Positions 1 to 9,539 of a DNA stretch of 64,000 bases are shown one piece after another. The notes under the pieces are model-generated. The model worked only from the letters and a program-made list of their open reading frames with translations, searched no databases and had not been told where the DNA came from. Every line of letters begins with the position of its first letter. Positions within the stretch are counted from its first letter, which is position 1. The position numbers were made by a program, and so were the translations under genes. This DNA comes from Nitrospiraceae bacterium (GTDB taxonomy: Bacteria > Nitrospirota > Nitrospiria > Nitrospirales > UBA2166): positions 510,635 to 574,634 of the forward strand of contig PBSN01000008.1 in the NCBI GenBank assembly GCA_002726235.1, written 5' to 3'.

Positions 1-251
1 CGACGCATAAACAGGTACTCACGATTAGAGGCGAGCGAAAAACCAAAGACCACGACCCCAATACCTATACGATACATCTCCAAAATATCGTTCCTGGAAC
101 CTTCTCTCGCTCTCTACGGCTTCCTGAGTACATCAATACAGATTCAGGATCCGCACAGTACGAACAGGGGATCCTCAGGCTGGCATTTCAAAAAAAAGAA
201 GACGTCAGGCCAAAACCGATTGCCATTACATCCAATCGCAACCCGGCCTAA
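1..251 (+). CDS. Hsp20/alpha-crystallin small heat-shock protein, C-terminal part (5' truncated by window edge)
   Basis: Frame 3 reads ..THKQVLTIRGERKTKDHDPNTYTIHLQNIVPGTFSRSLRLPEYINTDSGSAQYEQGILRLAFQKKEDVRPKPIAITSNRNPA*. It has the Hsp20 pattern (LTIRGER, G.FSRS..LPE, Y..GIL.L) and a terminal I-x-I motif. Absent from the ORF track because it has no start in the window. Confidence 0.88.
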   Translation, partial: THKQVLTIRGERKTKDHDPNTYTIHLQNIVPGTFSRSLRLPEYINTDSGSAQYEQGILRLAFQKKEDVRPKPIAITSNRNPA

Positions 252-254
252 GTC

Positions 255-302
255 TCACGGAGCGTGATCTGAGCCTTCCCTTTGTCAGACCACGCTCCGT
301 GA
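255..302. terminator. 12-bp perfect inverted repeat between convergent genes, possible bidirectional terminator
   Basis: TCACGGAGCGTG (255-266) and CACGCTCCGTGA (291-302), 24-nt loop, between convergent hsp20 and RND genes. No clear U-tract. Confidence 0.5.
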
Positions 303-328
303 ATAACAAGCGTACCTCACTCTACGGC

Positions 329-3300
329 TCAACGTTGCCCGCTTCCAGCATCATCCTCGTTAACTCCGGGTAAAGTGAGTCCCAACACATTTGCTAATAT
401 GCCCTTCACATCTTCAAGCACCAAATACAAGGAGGGAACAAGTACCAGAGAAATAATAGTTGAGAAGATCACTCCGAATCCCAAGGTTGCGGCCATGGGA
501 ATAAGAAACTGTGCTTGCACGCTCTTTTCCAGCAGCATCGGTAGCAATCCAACAAAGGTGGTCAGCGAAGTCAACAAGATGGGTCGAAATCTAGCAACCC
601 CAGCTTGATGGACAGCATCAAATATCGACCGCCCAGCCGCTCGAGTTCGATTGACAAAGTCGACTAAAACTAAGTTATCATTCACAACAACACCCGCCAG
701 TGCCACCATGCCTACCATTGACAAGATACTTAATGCCATGCCAATGACAAGGTGGCCCATTACGGCACCCACAATTCCAAACGGAACAGCAGAAATGATA
801 ATTAGCGGTTGCACATACGATCGTAGTGGGATTGCCATCAATGCGAAGATCCCAATTACTGCAAAGATAAAGCCGCGGCCCAAGGCCTCGAGCGACTCTT
901 CTTGCTCACGTTGCTGGCCCTCGAAGGAATACCGCAATCCACGGTGCTCAGCCAGAAGCTCGGGTAACCAGCTATCCACTAATTCGGATACAATGGCACC
1001 GGTATCGGTTGTGGCAGTATCAACATCAGCGGTAACGTTAACCACTCGCAAACGATCGACACGATTTATGGTTGCTGGACCTCGACCAATATCAGCACTT
1101 GCAACCAAATGAAATGGCACTTCATCCCCCTCAGGCGTTCGAATCTTCATCTTCTCCAAATCACCCAATGACCGACGGTGACCTGCAGGATATCTCACCA
1201 TGACCCGAACATCATCACGACCCCGCTGAATCCTCTGCGCTTCTTCTCCATAGAATCCTTGTCGAACCTGCCGCCCAAGATCAGAAAGGGTAAGTCCAAG
1301 CGTTTCTGCGGCCGGAGTAATCGCGAGTTTGATTTCCTGTGCCCCTTCACGAAACGAGTCTGTCACTTCATACACACCCTCATAGGTTTTTAGCCTGGCT
1401 TTGAGCGTATTCGCTGCACGTCGAAGCTCTTCAGTATTTGGCCCCGCAAGTTGAACATTGATATCTTCACCAGGATCAAATAATGACGAGGTAAAGGTCA
1501 AATCCACTGCATCAGGAATGGGTCCAGTCAACGCTCTCCACCGATTGACAATTTCTTGACTACTCATGGTGCGTTCTTCCGATGGCACCAGCTCAATAGT
1601 AACCTCACCCAAATTCGAGCCGGAAAACACTTCTGCTCGTCCCATATTCATCCGTTGCGTTGTCCGATACGGTTGCTCACCAATCGCTCCCATAATGTGA
1701 CGAAAGACCTCACGTTGATCATCATCGCGCCCCCCCTCAACTACTTCGCGTAAAGCGAGAGCACTCCGCTCTAACTGCGCAACGGCCTTTGCCGTCACAT
1801 CCGCCGGCGTTCCTTGCGGCATAGTCAACATGGCAACGGCATAATCTGCCTCCACGTTCGGCATGAACACAAACTTGACCCATCCACCAAACACTAACCC
1901 AAGGATGAGAAAGAACACTGCAACAAATGTCGATACAGTGACATACCGCCAATGCAAAGCCCAAACCAATCCAGGACGATAGATATGCTCAATGACCCAA
2001 TCCAAGCCTTCCTCAAATGCACGCTGAAACCGGATCAGGCCTATCAACCTTATGCGCTGATTCTCTTTGGTAACACGAGCTACCATCCAACGACGAGAAA
2101 GATGTGCCGGCAGCACCAGTTGGGACTCGATCAGCGAAAATATGAGCGTTGGAATCACGACGAGCGGAATAATCTTCCAGATTTTCCCTGTAGCCCCTGC
2201 AACCATGAGCAAAGGGATAAACGCAACAATAGTGGTCAGGACAGCGAAGACGACCGGAACGGCGACTTCGTGCGTTCCGTCGATGGCCGCCTGGAGCCAT
2301 GGCTTACCACGTTGCTGGTGAGTATAAATATTTTCACCCACGATAATGGCATCGTCAACGACAATCCCAAGCACCAAAATAAATGAAAATAACGAAATCA
2401 TATTGATGGATGAACCTAGGATAGGCATCAGCCAGAGAGCACCAAGAAATGATGCAGGAATCCCCAGACTGACCCAAAAGGCTAGCCGCAATCTGAGAAA
2501 CAACACCAGCACCAAAAAGACGAGCGCAAGTCCCATCGCGCCATTCCGAAGCAGCAGGTTCAATCGACTTTCAAAATAGGTTGAGAAGTCCCCCCACGTT
2601 GTTAGCGTGATACCATCAGGCATGTGAGGCTGTACCCTCTCGACATAATCACGCACCGTTTGAGCCACATCGAGAACATTCTGATCCCCTACACGAAACA
2701 CTTGAATTAGTACAGCAGGTATTCCATCAAAACGAGCGGATTGATCTGTTTCGGCAAACTTATCTACCACATGTGCGACATCTCCAAGAAAAAGCCGTGT
2801 CCCATCGGGTTTTGTCCGCAACACCACTTGCTCAAACTCTTCTCCACGATACGCCTGTCCTTTGGTACGAAGAAGAATCTCTCCTCCTTCTGTTTTGATT
2901 GATCCTCCGGGAAGATCAATCGACGATAGACGCACTGCCCGAACTACCTCATCAAAAACAATCTCATATCTTCGCAAGGTGTCTTCGGATACCTCGATAG
3001 AAATTTCATCCGGGCGAACGCTAACCAAGTCCACTTGCGTCAACTCTGGCAATGCGCTCAGTTCATCACGTACCTGCTCACCCAGCCGTTTCAGCACAGC
3101 TTCATCAGCATCGCCGGCAATGGCAACGTTAATCACTTGCTGTCGCATGAGAAGCTGTTGGATGACCGGCTTTTCAGTTTCTTCTGGGAAGGTGTCAATG
3201 GCATCAACACGCGTTTTAATATCGTCAAGGAGTTTACGATCGTCAGTTCCAGGGACAAGTTGTACAGTGACCACACCTACGCCTTCATTGGCTGCACATA

Positions 3301-3544
3301 CAAGCCGCTTAATGCCATCCAGATCATAGATCTCCTCCTCAATCCGAATGCAGATCGATTCCTCAACCTCCTCCGGAGCAGCCCCCAAGTACTCAACACT
3401 CACCGTGATCATGTCGGTGGCAAAATCAGGAAAGATTTCCTTTTTGAGAATGGGTATAGATAGAAGGCCCCCTGCCATAATCACAACCAGCAGGATATTT
3501 GCGGCTACTCGATTCTGTGCCCACCAAGCTATGAGGGTTTTCAT
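329..3544 (-). CDS. RND-family efflux transporter permease (AcrB/HAE1-like)
   Basis: 1071 aa; N-terminal WWAQNRVAANILLVVIMAGGLLSIP..KKEIFPDF, VVDDAIIVGENIYTH, two-fold repeated TM organisation typical of RND permeases. Confidence 0.95.
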   Translation of the reverse strand: MKTLIAWWAQNRVAANILLVVIMAGGLLSIPILKKEIFPDFATDMITVSVEYLGAAPEEVEESICIRIEEEIYDLDGIKRLVCAANEGVGVVTVQLVPGTDDRKLLDDIKTRVDAIDTFPEETEKPVIQQLLMRQQVINVAIAGDADEAVLKRLGEQVRDELSALPELTQVDLVSVRPDEISIEVSEDTLRRYEIVFDEVVRAVRLSSIDLPGGSIKTEGGEILLRTKGQAYRGEEFEQVVLRTKPDGTRLFLGDVAHVVDKFAETDQSARFDGIPAVLIQVFRVGDQNVLDVAQTVRDYVERVQPHMPDGITLTTWGDFSTYFESRLNLLLRNGAMGLALVFLVLVLFLRLRLAFWVSLGIPASFLGALWLMPILGSSINMISLFSFILVLGIVVDDAIIVGENIYTHQQRGKPWLQAAIDGTHEVAVPVVFAVLTTIVAFIPLLMVAGATGKIWKIIPLVVIPTLIFSLIESQLVLPAHLSRRWMVARVTKENQRIRLIGLIRFQRAFEEGLDWVIEHIYRPGLVWALHWRYVTVSTFVAVFFLILGLVFGGWVKFVFMPNVEADYAVAMLTMPQGTPADVTAKAVAQLERSALALREVVEGGRDDDQREVFRHIMGAIGEQPYRTTQRMNMGRAEVFSGSNLGEVTIELVPSEERTMSSQEIVNRWRALTGPIPDAVDLTFTSSLFDPGEDINVQLAGPNTEELRRAANTLKARLKTYEGVYEVTDSFREGAQEIKLAITPAAETLGLTLSDLGRQVRQGFYGEEAQRIQRGRDDVRVMVRYPAGHRRSLGDLEKMKIRTPEGDEVPFHLVASADIGRGPATINRVDRLRVVNVTADVDTATTDTGAIVSELVDSWLPELLAEHRGLRYSFEGQQREQEESLEALGRGFIFAVIGIFALMAIPLRSYVQPLIIISAVPFGIVGAVMGHLVIGMALSILSMVGMVALAGVVVNDNLVLVDFVNRTRAAGRSIFDAVHQAGVARFRPILLTSLTTFVGLLPMLLEKSVQAQFLIPMAATLGFGVIFSTIISLVLVPSLYLVLEDVKGILANVLGLTLPGVNEDDAGSGQR

Positions 3545-3595
3545 TGAGGGTAATCAGGACTTGATATTCGGTGGGTAGCGTGCAGGAGTTGCATT

Positions 3596-4816
3596 CTAGG
3601 TTTTCTCACCCAGTTGCGTGGGAAGGCTTGGGGCAGGGATTTCCGGTTCCTCTCTTTTCATCATCCGAACTTTCATGCCATCCACAACCACGTCAAGTGC
3701 AGATACGTTGACCCGCTCACCTGCACTCAGACCGTTCTGGACAACGATCTGTTCACGATCGGCACGAAGAATCTCCACAGTGCGAAACCGCAGACGTTGC
3801 TCGTCATCAGCAATTAAAACCTGATTGTGCCCTCTCATTGCCGCACGCGGGAGTACCACAACATTCTCAACAACTTTGCCCAGAATCTCGGCTTCGACAA
3901 ACATTCCAACAGCAAGCGGCGGACGATCCTGATCTGCTCCACGCCTGTATGGATCGTCGACTCGAAGAACCGCATAGACAACGCGTGTTTTACGATCAAT
4001 CTCACCTTCGGTGCGAACGATGCGTCCACTCCATTCATGACCTTTGCCGGCAAAGGTCGTCCGCAAACGAACGATTGGAAGAGACTGAGATTTAACATTT
4101 CCCCCTTGATAACGTAGCGGCAAATCCAGATACGCAAGTTCATTGTCCGGAATAGGCAAGCGAATTTCCACAGCATCAACAGCGTAGATGGTCGCAATGG
4201 AAACTCCAGGCATAACATACTGACCAAGATCAACCTGTTTATCACGAACACGTCCTGCAAAAGGGGCACGAATTTTTGTTCGAGTAAGATTGTAGGCCGC
4301 TTGTTCAATCATTGCTTTCGCCGAAGCAAGCCCGGCCTTCGCCTCCGCAACTTGCAGAGAGCGACTCGTGAGTGGCGATGGCTCTCCTCTGCCCAAAGCT
4401 CTCCATTCACGACGCGCAACGCGTGCCTCTGCAAATTCTCGCGCGAGTTTATGTTCGGCTTGTGCAAACTCAGCGCGCGTCCGTGCAAGCGCGAGCTCAT
4501 AATCGCGAGGATCAATACGGAGCAATATATCTCCAGTATCGAAAAACCCTCCATTCACCAACGATGGCGAGATTGCAACCACCCGACCTGCCACTTCTGG
4601 AACCAATGCCGTCTCCGTCCTCGGCATCACCGTACCCTGACTTGAAACCCGTAATTGAATGGTCTGCGGCCTCACTTCCACAACCCGTACGAGCGGCAAG
4701 CGAATCTCAGGTGGGCGAGTTTCAACTTCCTGACGTGCGGCAATCAACACCCACGCACCAATCACCCCCCCCGCAAGCACCACGAAGGGAAGAACGATCG
4801 GAAACCATCGCTTCAC
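3596..4816 (-). CDS. RND efflux periplasmic adaptor (membrane fusion protein)
   Basis: 406 aa; single N-terminal TM, barrel-sandwich hybrid motifs (G.V.PR.E..L.PEVAGRVV; LTRTKIRAPFAGRV), adjacent to RND permease. Confidence 0.93.
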   Translation of the reverse strand: MKRWFPIVLPFVVLAGGVIGAWVLIAARQEVETRPPEIRLPLVRVVEVRPQTIQLRVSSQGTVMPRTETALVPEVAGRVVAISPSLVNGGFFDTGDILLRIDPRDYELALARTRAEFAQAEHKLAREFAEARVARREWRALGRGEPSPLTSRSLQVAEAKAGLASAKAMIEQAAYNLTRTKIRAPFAGRVRDKQVDLGQYVMPGVSIATIYAVDAVEIRLPIPDNELAYLDLPLRYQGGNVKSQSLPIVRLRTTFAGKGHEWSGRIVRTEGEIDRKTRVVYAVLRVDDPYRRGADQDRPPLAVGMFVEAEILGKVVENVVVLPRAAMRGHNQVLIADDEQRLRFRTVEILRADREQIVVQNGLSAGERVNVSALDVVVDGMKVRMMKREEPEIPAPSLPTQLGEKT

Positions 4817-6330
4817 GAAGATGTCGCTGCCTCTTCATGCTCATAGACAATATCTCCGCCCAACGCCAAATGAAGGTTGACGCGGACATCGAGCCTCAAA
4901 CGTCGCACCACAATACGCTGACTTTCCGCATTCAATTCTCGTTGCTGTGCATCGAGAACAGTGGCGAATGTTTCTAATCCCGATCGATACCGATCCTGTG
5001 CAAGCATGTGTGCCGCAATGGCCTGGTCTGCTGCCATGCGAAGTGCCTTCTCCCTTTTGGCCAGCAATGTTTCAGCCATTAAGGCAGATTCCACCTCACC
5101 AAATGCCTGAAGCGCAACGCTAGTGTAATTTTCCAATGCTTCACGTGCTACCGCCTCTGTCCGAGCAACTTCGGCGCGAAGTCTCCCCCCTTCAAAGACT
5201 GGTTGGAGTAAATTGCCTGCAAAGCTCCACACAAGAAAGTCGCCATCTACTAAATCATTTAACTGATCACCAAGGGTTCCAGTACCTGTTGTAAGGCTGA
5301 TCCGCGGGTACAACGCTGCACGTGCCTGCGTGATGCGCGCGTCAGCTGCTGCAAGTTGTCGCTCTGCAGCGGCGAGATCAGGACGTCGCGAGATCACATC
5401 GGCTGGAACACCAGCAGGCGTGATTGGCGCAATATCCGGCAATCTGTCCGCACCTGCAATGATCCCATCAGGATAGCGGCCTAGCAGGATTTCGAGTTGC
5501 CGAACAACACGTTCATACTGTTCTTGCCGTTCCTGATACAACGCCTCGGCAGTCCCCACATTAGACAGAGCGAGACGAAGATCCAGAGATGGTCGAAGAC
5601 CACGATCAAAACGACTTCGCACTTGATCCGCTGTGAGTTGATAATTTTCCAAGCTTTTTTGAGCCAATGTTGTCTGTTGTTTTGCCTCCGCCGCCGCAAA
5701 CCACGCTTTCGCTGTCTGCCCCGCAAGCGAAAGACGTGCAGCTGCAAAATCAGCTTGCGCTACCTCCATATCCGCATACGCCGCAGACGTCTGTGCACGA
5801 ACACGACCCCACACATCCAACTCCCAGGTTGTATCCAGCGATACACCAAACATGTTGTACTTTGTACTGAGCACATTGTCCTCGAAGCCTGGAATTGGCA
5901 GACCAACAAAATTTTGCCGTTGTCGCGATCCATCGAACCCTGCACTGACACGAGGTAAAAGATCGGCACCAACAATACGTGCTGAAGAGGCGGCAGCACT
6001 GAGTCGAGCCTCTGCCGCTTTTAGATCATGGTTGTGCTCGATGGCTTCCATGACAATCGCCTCGAGTTCCGGATCGTTGAAACTTCTAACCCAACCGCCC
6101 TCTACTTCAATCGCAGTGGTAAAAGCACTTGTCCACTGCTCTGGAACAGTGAGTTCGAGGCCGGGATGAGAGACGAGTGGTGCACTCGAGCAGCCGAGCA
6201 AAGAAGCAATGATGCTCACAACACATGCCCCAACCACACGTAGCACAACAGATGCTTGACCACTGATCATAATAGGTCCTGCGGAAGAGCCGATGGAATC
6301 CCCACGCACTACACCTCCCTGCGCATCCAA
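4813..6330 (-). CDS. Outer-membrane efflux lipoprotein (TolC/NodT family)
   Basis: 505 aa; lipobox-like SLLGCSS, TolC/OEP repeats (RRPDLAAAERQLAAADARI..ARAALYPRISLT). Overlaps the adaptor start by 4 bp. Confidence 0.93.
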   Translation of the reverse strand: MDAQGGVVRGDSIGSSAGPIMISGQASVVLRVVGACVVSIIASLLGCSSAPLVSHPGLELTVPEQWTSAFTTAIEVEGGWVRSFNDPELEAIVMEAIEHNHDLKAAEARLSAAASSARIVGADLLPRVSAGFDGSRQRQNFVGLPIPGFEDNVLSTKYNMFGVSLDTTWELDVWGRVRAQTSAAYADMEVAQADFAAARLSLAGQTAKAWFAAAEAKQQTTLAQKSLENYQLTADQVRSRFDRGLRPSLDLRLALSNVGTAEALYQERQEQYERVVRQLEILLGRYPDGIIAGADRLPDIAPITPAGVPADVISRRPDLAAAERQLAAADARITQARAALYPRISLTTGTGTLGDQLNDLVDGDFLVWSFAGNLLQPVFEGGRLRAEVARTEAVAREALENYTSVALQAFGEVESALMAETLLAKREKALRMAADQAIAAHMLAQDRYRSGLETFATVLDAQQRELNAESQRIVVRRLRLDVRVNLHLALGGDIVYEHEEAATSS

Positions 6331-6601
6331 ATCTCAACGTAGAACGCCTTTTCGATTATACGTAGCTTCCACGGCAAATACCAAATTACGTGAGCAATGT
6401 GTGGACGCCTCGCAAGCAACGCATTCCATTACTTTACAGATATCTCTGATTATCTTTATCATCGATGTTATCATTCGCCATGCATAGCCGTTTGATATTT
6501 CACAGGTCGCGAAGCTGTTAGTGACCCACATTCAGCAGTTGCAGTAAATTGGTGACGATTCCCAAGCGAATATATAGATCAATGCAACACACGACGTACA
6601 T

Positions 6602-6955
6602 ATGAGTCACTCGGGTATCGACATGAGCAAATTCAAAGCAAAATTACTCGCCCTTCGTGATGAACTGGCTTCAATCGAACAGTCTGAAAGTGAAGCAAGC
6701 CATCCAGTAGAGCTTGATCAATCGCGGGTGGGTCGATTATCACGCATGGACGCGTTACAAGTACAAGCCATGTCAGTTGAAGCCTCCCGCCGAAAGAAAA
6801 TCAAGCGTCAGCGTGTCGAAGCTGCGCTCACACGTATTACGAACAATGAATTTGGCCTATGCCTTGAATGTGGAGAGGAAATCCAGCCGCAACGCCTTGA
6901 CTTTGATCCAACATTTTTTTTGTGTATTGACTGTGCTAAGGCGAGGGAAAAATAA
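6602..6955 (+). CDS. DksA/TraR-type zinc-finger protein
   Basis: 117 aa; CLECGEEIQPQRLDFDPTFFLCIDCAKAREK matches the DksA/TraR zinc finger. Confidence 0.93.
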   Translation: MSHSGIDMSKFKAKLLALRDELASIEQSESEASHPVELDQSRVGRLSRMDALQVQAMSVEASRRKKIKRQRVEAALTRITNNEFGLCLECGEEIQPQRLDFDPTFFLCIDCAKAREK

Positions 6956-7211
6956 CCGAACAGACTGTTGAACCAAATATGACCAATCAAACACAGGAGC
7001 ACTAGACACATTCCCACGTAGCGGTTGCACCTAAAGCAAAGGTAATCCCCAGCCTGACGGCATACAGAGAGTACTTGATAAACCCAACCATTACTCGTAG
7101 TATTTTTGTAAAAAGGTGTCAGCAAATAGAAGATTACACACCAACATCAGTTTCTGCTCATCACAACTCAAACTAACCCATTCATGAAGTGTCTTCTAAG
7201 GAGGAAATTCC

Positions 7212-7316
7212 ATGGGCAAAAGCATGGATACAAAGAAGGAAAACAAGAAGAAACCCGCTAAGAGCGTAAAGGAAAAGCGGGAAGCAAAAAAGGCAAAGAA
7301 AGAGGGGAAACGCTAG
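7212..7316 (+). CDS. Small lysine-rich protein (34 aa)
   Basis: AAGGAGGA SD then ATG: MGKSMDTKKENKKKPAKSVKEKREAKKAKKEGKR*. Below the ORF-track length cutoff; good SD spacing. Confidence 0.7.
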   Translation: MGKSMDTKKENKKKPAKSVKEKREAKKAKKEGKR

Positions 7317-7375
7317 CACGTTCCCAACACCGTACAAGCAATAAAAGCATTTGTGTCGTCCACAAATAAATACCA

Positions 7376-7819
7376 ATGGACTTGCTTCGAGAATATGACC
7401 GACGAAGGGTCATTGAGTATGACCTTCCACATAAGTGGCGCGTCGTTGTCGGAAAAACTGCCGGAGACAATGACTGGCTGAGCATCAAGGTCGCTCAACC
7501 ACGAGATTGGTGGTTTCATGTGCGAAGTCTACCCGGCAGCCACACTCTTCTTCTTGCTCGTGATAATGTTGACCCAGATCGCGATACTCTTCATCTTGCC
7601 GCAAGACTCGCGGCATATCACAGCAAAGCACGGTCAGCAGGTGTTGTCCCCGTCTCGTATACGCGAGCAGCATACGTAACGAAACCAAAAGGAGCAAAAG
7701 CTGGAACTGTCCGGATTCGAAAAGAAAACGTACTCAAGGTTCGCCCAACGACACCAGATGAGGCCAAAACGATGAATACACACTACACGGGGACACTCAA
7801 GGCGACGGAAACAACTTAG
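7376..7819 (+). CDS. Stand-alone NFACT-R (NFACT RNA-binding, DUF814) domain protein
   Basis: 147 aa; WRVVVGKTAGDNDWLSIKVAQPRDWWFHVRSLPGSHTLLL...LAAYHSKARSAGVVPVSYTRAAYVTKPKGAKAGTVRI is characteristic of NFACT-R of RqcH/Fbp-type proteins. Confidence 0.88.
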   Translation: MDLLREYDRRRVIEYDLPHKWRVVVGKTAGDNDWLSIKVAQPRDWWFHVRSLPGSHTLLLARDNVDPDRDTLHLAARLAAYHSKARSAGVVPVSYTRAAYVTKPKGAKAGTVRIRKENVLKVRPTTPDEAKTMNTHYTGTLKATETT

Positions 7820-7848
7820 CAAAATGCCCCCACTAGGAACCACTCAAG

Positions 7849-9303
7849 GTGCAATCAAGGCTTGGACTATCAGTAATGCTTAACATTGACGACCATACCC
7901 TACTGAAAGCATGCAATAAAATATGCCGCCTTGTTCACCAGGCTACTGGGCGAGCCCTTCTTGTAGGTGGATGTGTTCGCGATGGTTTCCTCGGACGTCC
8001 AACTAAAGAAATTGATATTGAAGTGTATAGGATCGATGCCACAACATTAGAAACTATCCTGTCACGTCATTTCACCATCAAGCTAGTTGGCCAAGCATTC
8101 GGCGTGATGAAGATTCTGGACCTTCCCATCGATGTAACTCTCCCTCGTAGAGAGTCAAAGAGTGGTCGTGGTCATCGTGGTTTCACCATTGACTCAGACC
8201 CACAGATGACCCCAGAGACCGCTGCATCGCGTCGAGATTTTACAGTCAACGCCATCGCCCTTGACCCTATTACCGGTGACGTCATTGACCCCTACAACGG
8301 CCGAAACGATCTTGACCGTAAGATTCTCAGACATGTTTCCGCAGAACACTTTGGTGAGGACCCACTTCGAGTCCTTCGTGGGATGCAGTTCGCAGCTCGA
8401 TTCGATTTCGAGGTTGCACCAGAGACGGTAGAGATCTGTCGCACCTTAGAACTTGAAGGCTTGTCCGCCGAACGGATTTTCGATGAGTGGAAAAAGATGA
8501 TCCTTCATGGTGTTCGCCCTTCACGGGGACTCACCTTTCTTCGGGATAGCCAGTGGATACGTTATTTCCCTGAACTTTTCGCGCTCATTGACTGTCCACA
8601 GGATCCGAATTGGCATCCCGAGGGCGATGTATGGACCCATACCCTACACTGCCTGGACGCCTTTGCAGAGCGGCGTGTAAATGACGCGCGTGAGGATTTG
8701 GTCGTGGGCTTAGCTGTGCTCTGTCACGACCTTGGGAAACCCGAAACCACAACGGTAGAGAATGGCAGAATTACGTCGAAAGAACACTCAGCCGTTGGAG
8801 AGAAGCTCACACGAACCTTCCTTTCCCGCATGACAAATGAAACCGCATTAATCGACGACGTTCTTCCCCTCGTCGGCACCCATCTTGCGCCCATGCAGCT
8901 TTTTAAGGCTGAAGCAAGCGACGCAGCAATACGACGCCTCGCACGTCGAGTCGGTCGTATTGACAGATTGGTGAGAGTCGCGCATGCCGATATGCTTGGC
9001 CGTCCGCCATTGCAAGTCGACACATTTGATGCCGGAGACTGGCTCACCGAACGAGCCCGCAGGCTTGAAATCGAAGCCGCTGCTCCAAAGCCCATTATTA
9101 TGGGACGACACTTGATTCAGCTCGGACTTGAACCTGGAACCCACTTTGGCCCCATCATTGAAGCCTGCTTCAACGCGCAAATCGAAGGCGAGTTCAAAAC
9201 CTTACAAGATGGAATTGAGTATGCAGGTCGCGAAATTCTGCATTCCCAATCTCTCCATAAGCTCGCAAAAGCATCTCCTCCATACACCGATTGCTCGTCA
9301 TAA
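7849..9303 (+). CDS. CCA tRNA nucleotidyltransferase / poly(A) polymerase family with HD domain
   Basis: 484 aa; LLVGGCVRDGFLGRPTKEIDIEVY, RRDFTVNAIALDPITGDVIDPYNGRNDL, HD motif LCHDLGKPETT. An alternative start lies a few codons downstream (MLNIDDH). Confidence 0.93.
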   Translation: MQSRLGLSVMLNIDDHTLLKACNKICRLVHQATGRALLVGGCVRDGFLGRPTKEIDIEVYRIDATTLETILSRHFTIKLVGQAFGVMKILDLPIDVTLPRRESKSGRGHRGFTIDSDPQMTPETAASRRDFTVNAIALDPITGDVIDPYNGRNDLDRKILRHVSAEHFGEDPLRVLRGMQFAARFDFEVAPETVEICRTLELEGLSAERIFDEWKKMILHGVRPSRGLTFLRDSQWIRYFPELFALIDCPQDPNWHPEGDVWTHTLHCLDAFAERRVNDAREDLVVGLAVLCHDLGKPETTTVENGRITSKEHSAVGEKLTRTFLSRMTNETALIDDVLPLVGTHLAPMQLFKAEASDAAIRRLARRVGRIDRLVRVAHADMLGRPPLQVDTFDAGDWLTERARRLEIEAAAPKPIIMGRHLIQLGLEPGTHFGPIIEACFNAQIEGEFKTLQDGIEYAGREILHSQSLHKLAKASPPYTDCSS

Positions 9304-9539
9304 AAGTTTGTCGCAACAATTTTTGTAGCTCACATTACCTCGCTACACCGCGACAGGGTGATCTGTGAGCATGAAGGCTTCTGATCTAATGACTCTTATG
9401 GACAGACAATAAAACGCAACGATAACAATACTCACGCTAACTCCAATTGTACACATTATCGGCGAACATACGGTCATCATCCAGAACAGTCACTATGCAC
9501 ATAAATCTTCGATATGCCTTCACCACAATCCTTCCAGCC

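Noticed and set aside
375-3578. Multiple + strand ORFs (375..608, 651..1112, 1952..2386, 2862..3329 and others) opposite the RND permease
   Set aside because: Ser/Thr/Arg-rich antisense translations of a well-supported conserved CDS, with no family signal.
4301-4977. + strand ORFs up to 201 aa opposite the adaptor and TolC genes
   Set aside because: Antisense shadow ORFs; the minus-strand proteins are clearly conserved efflux components.
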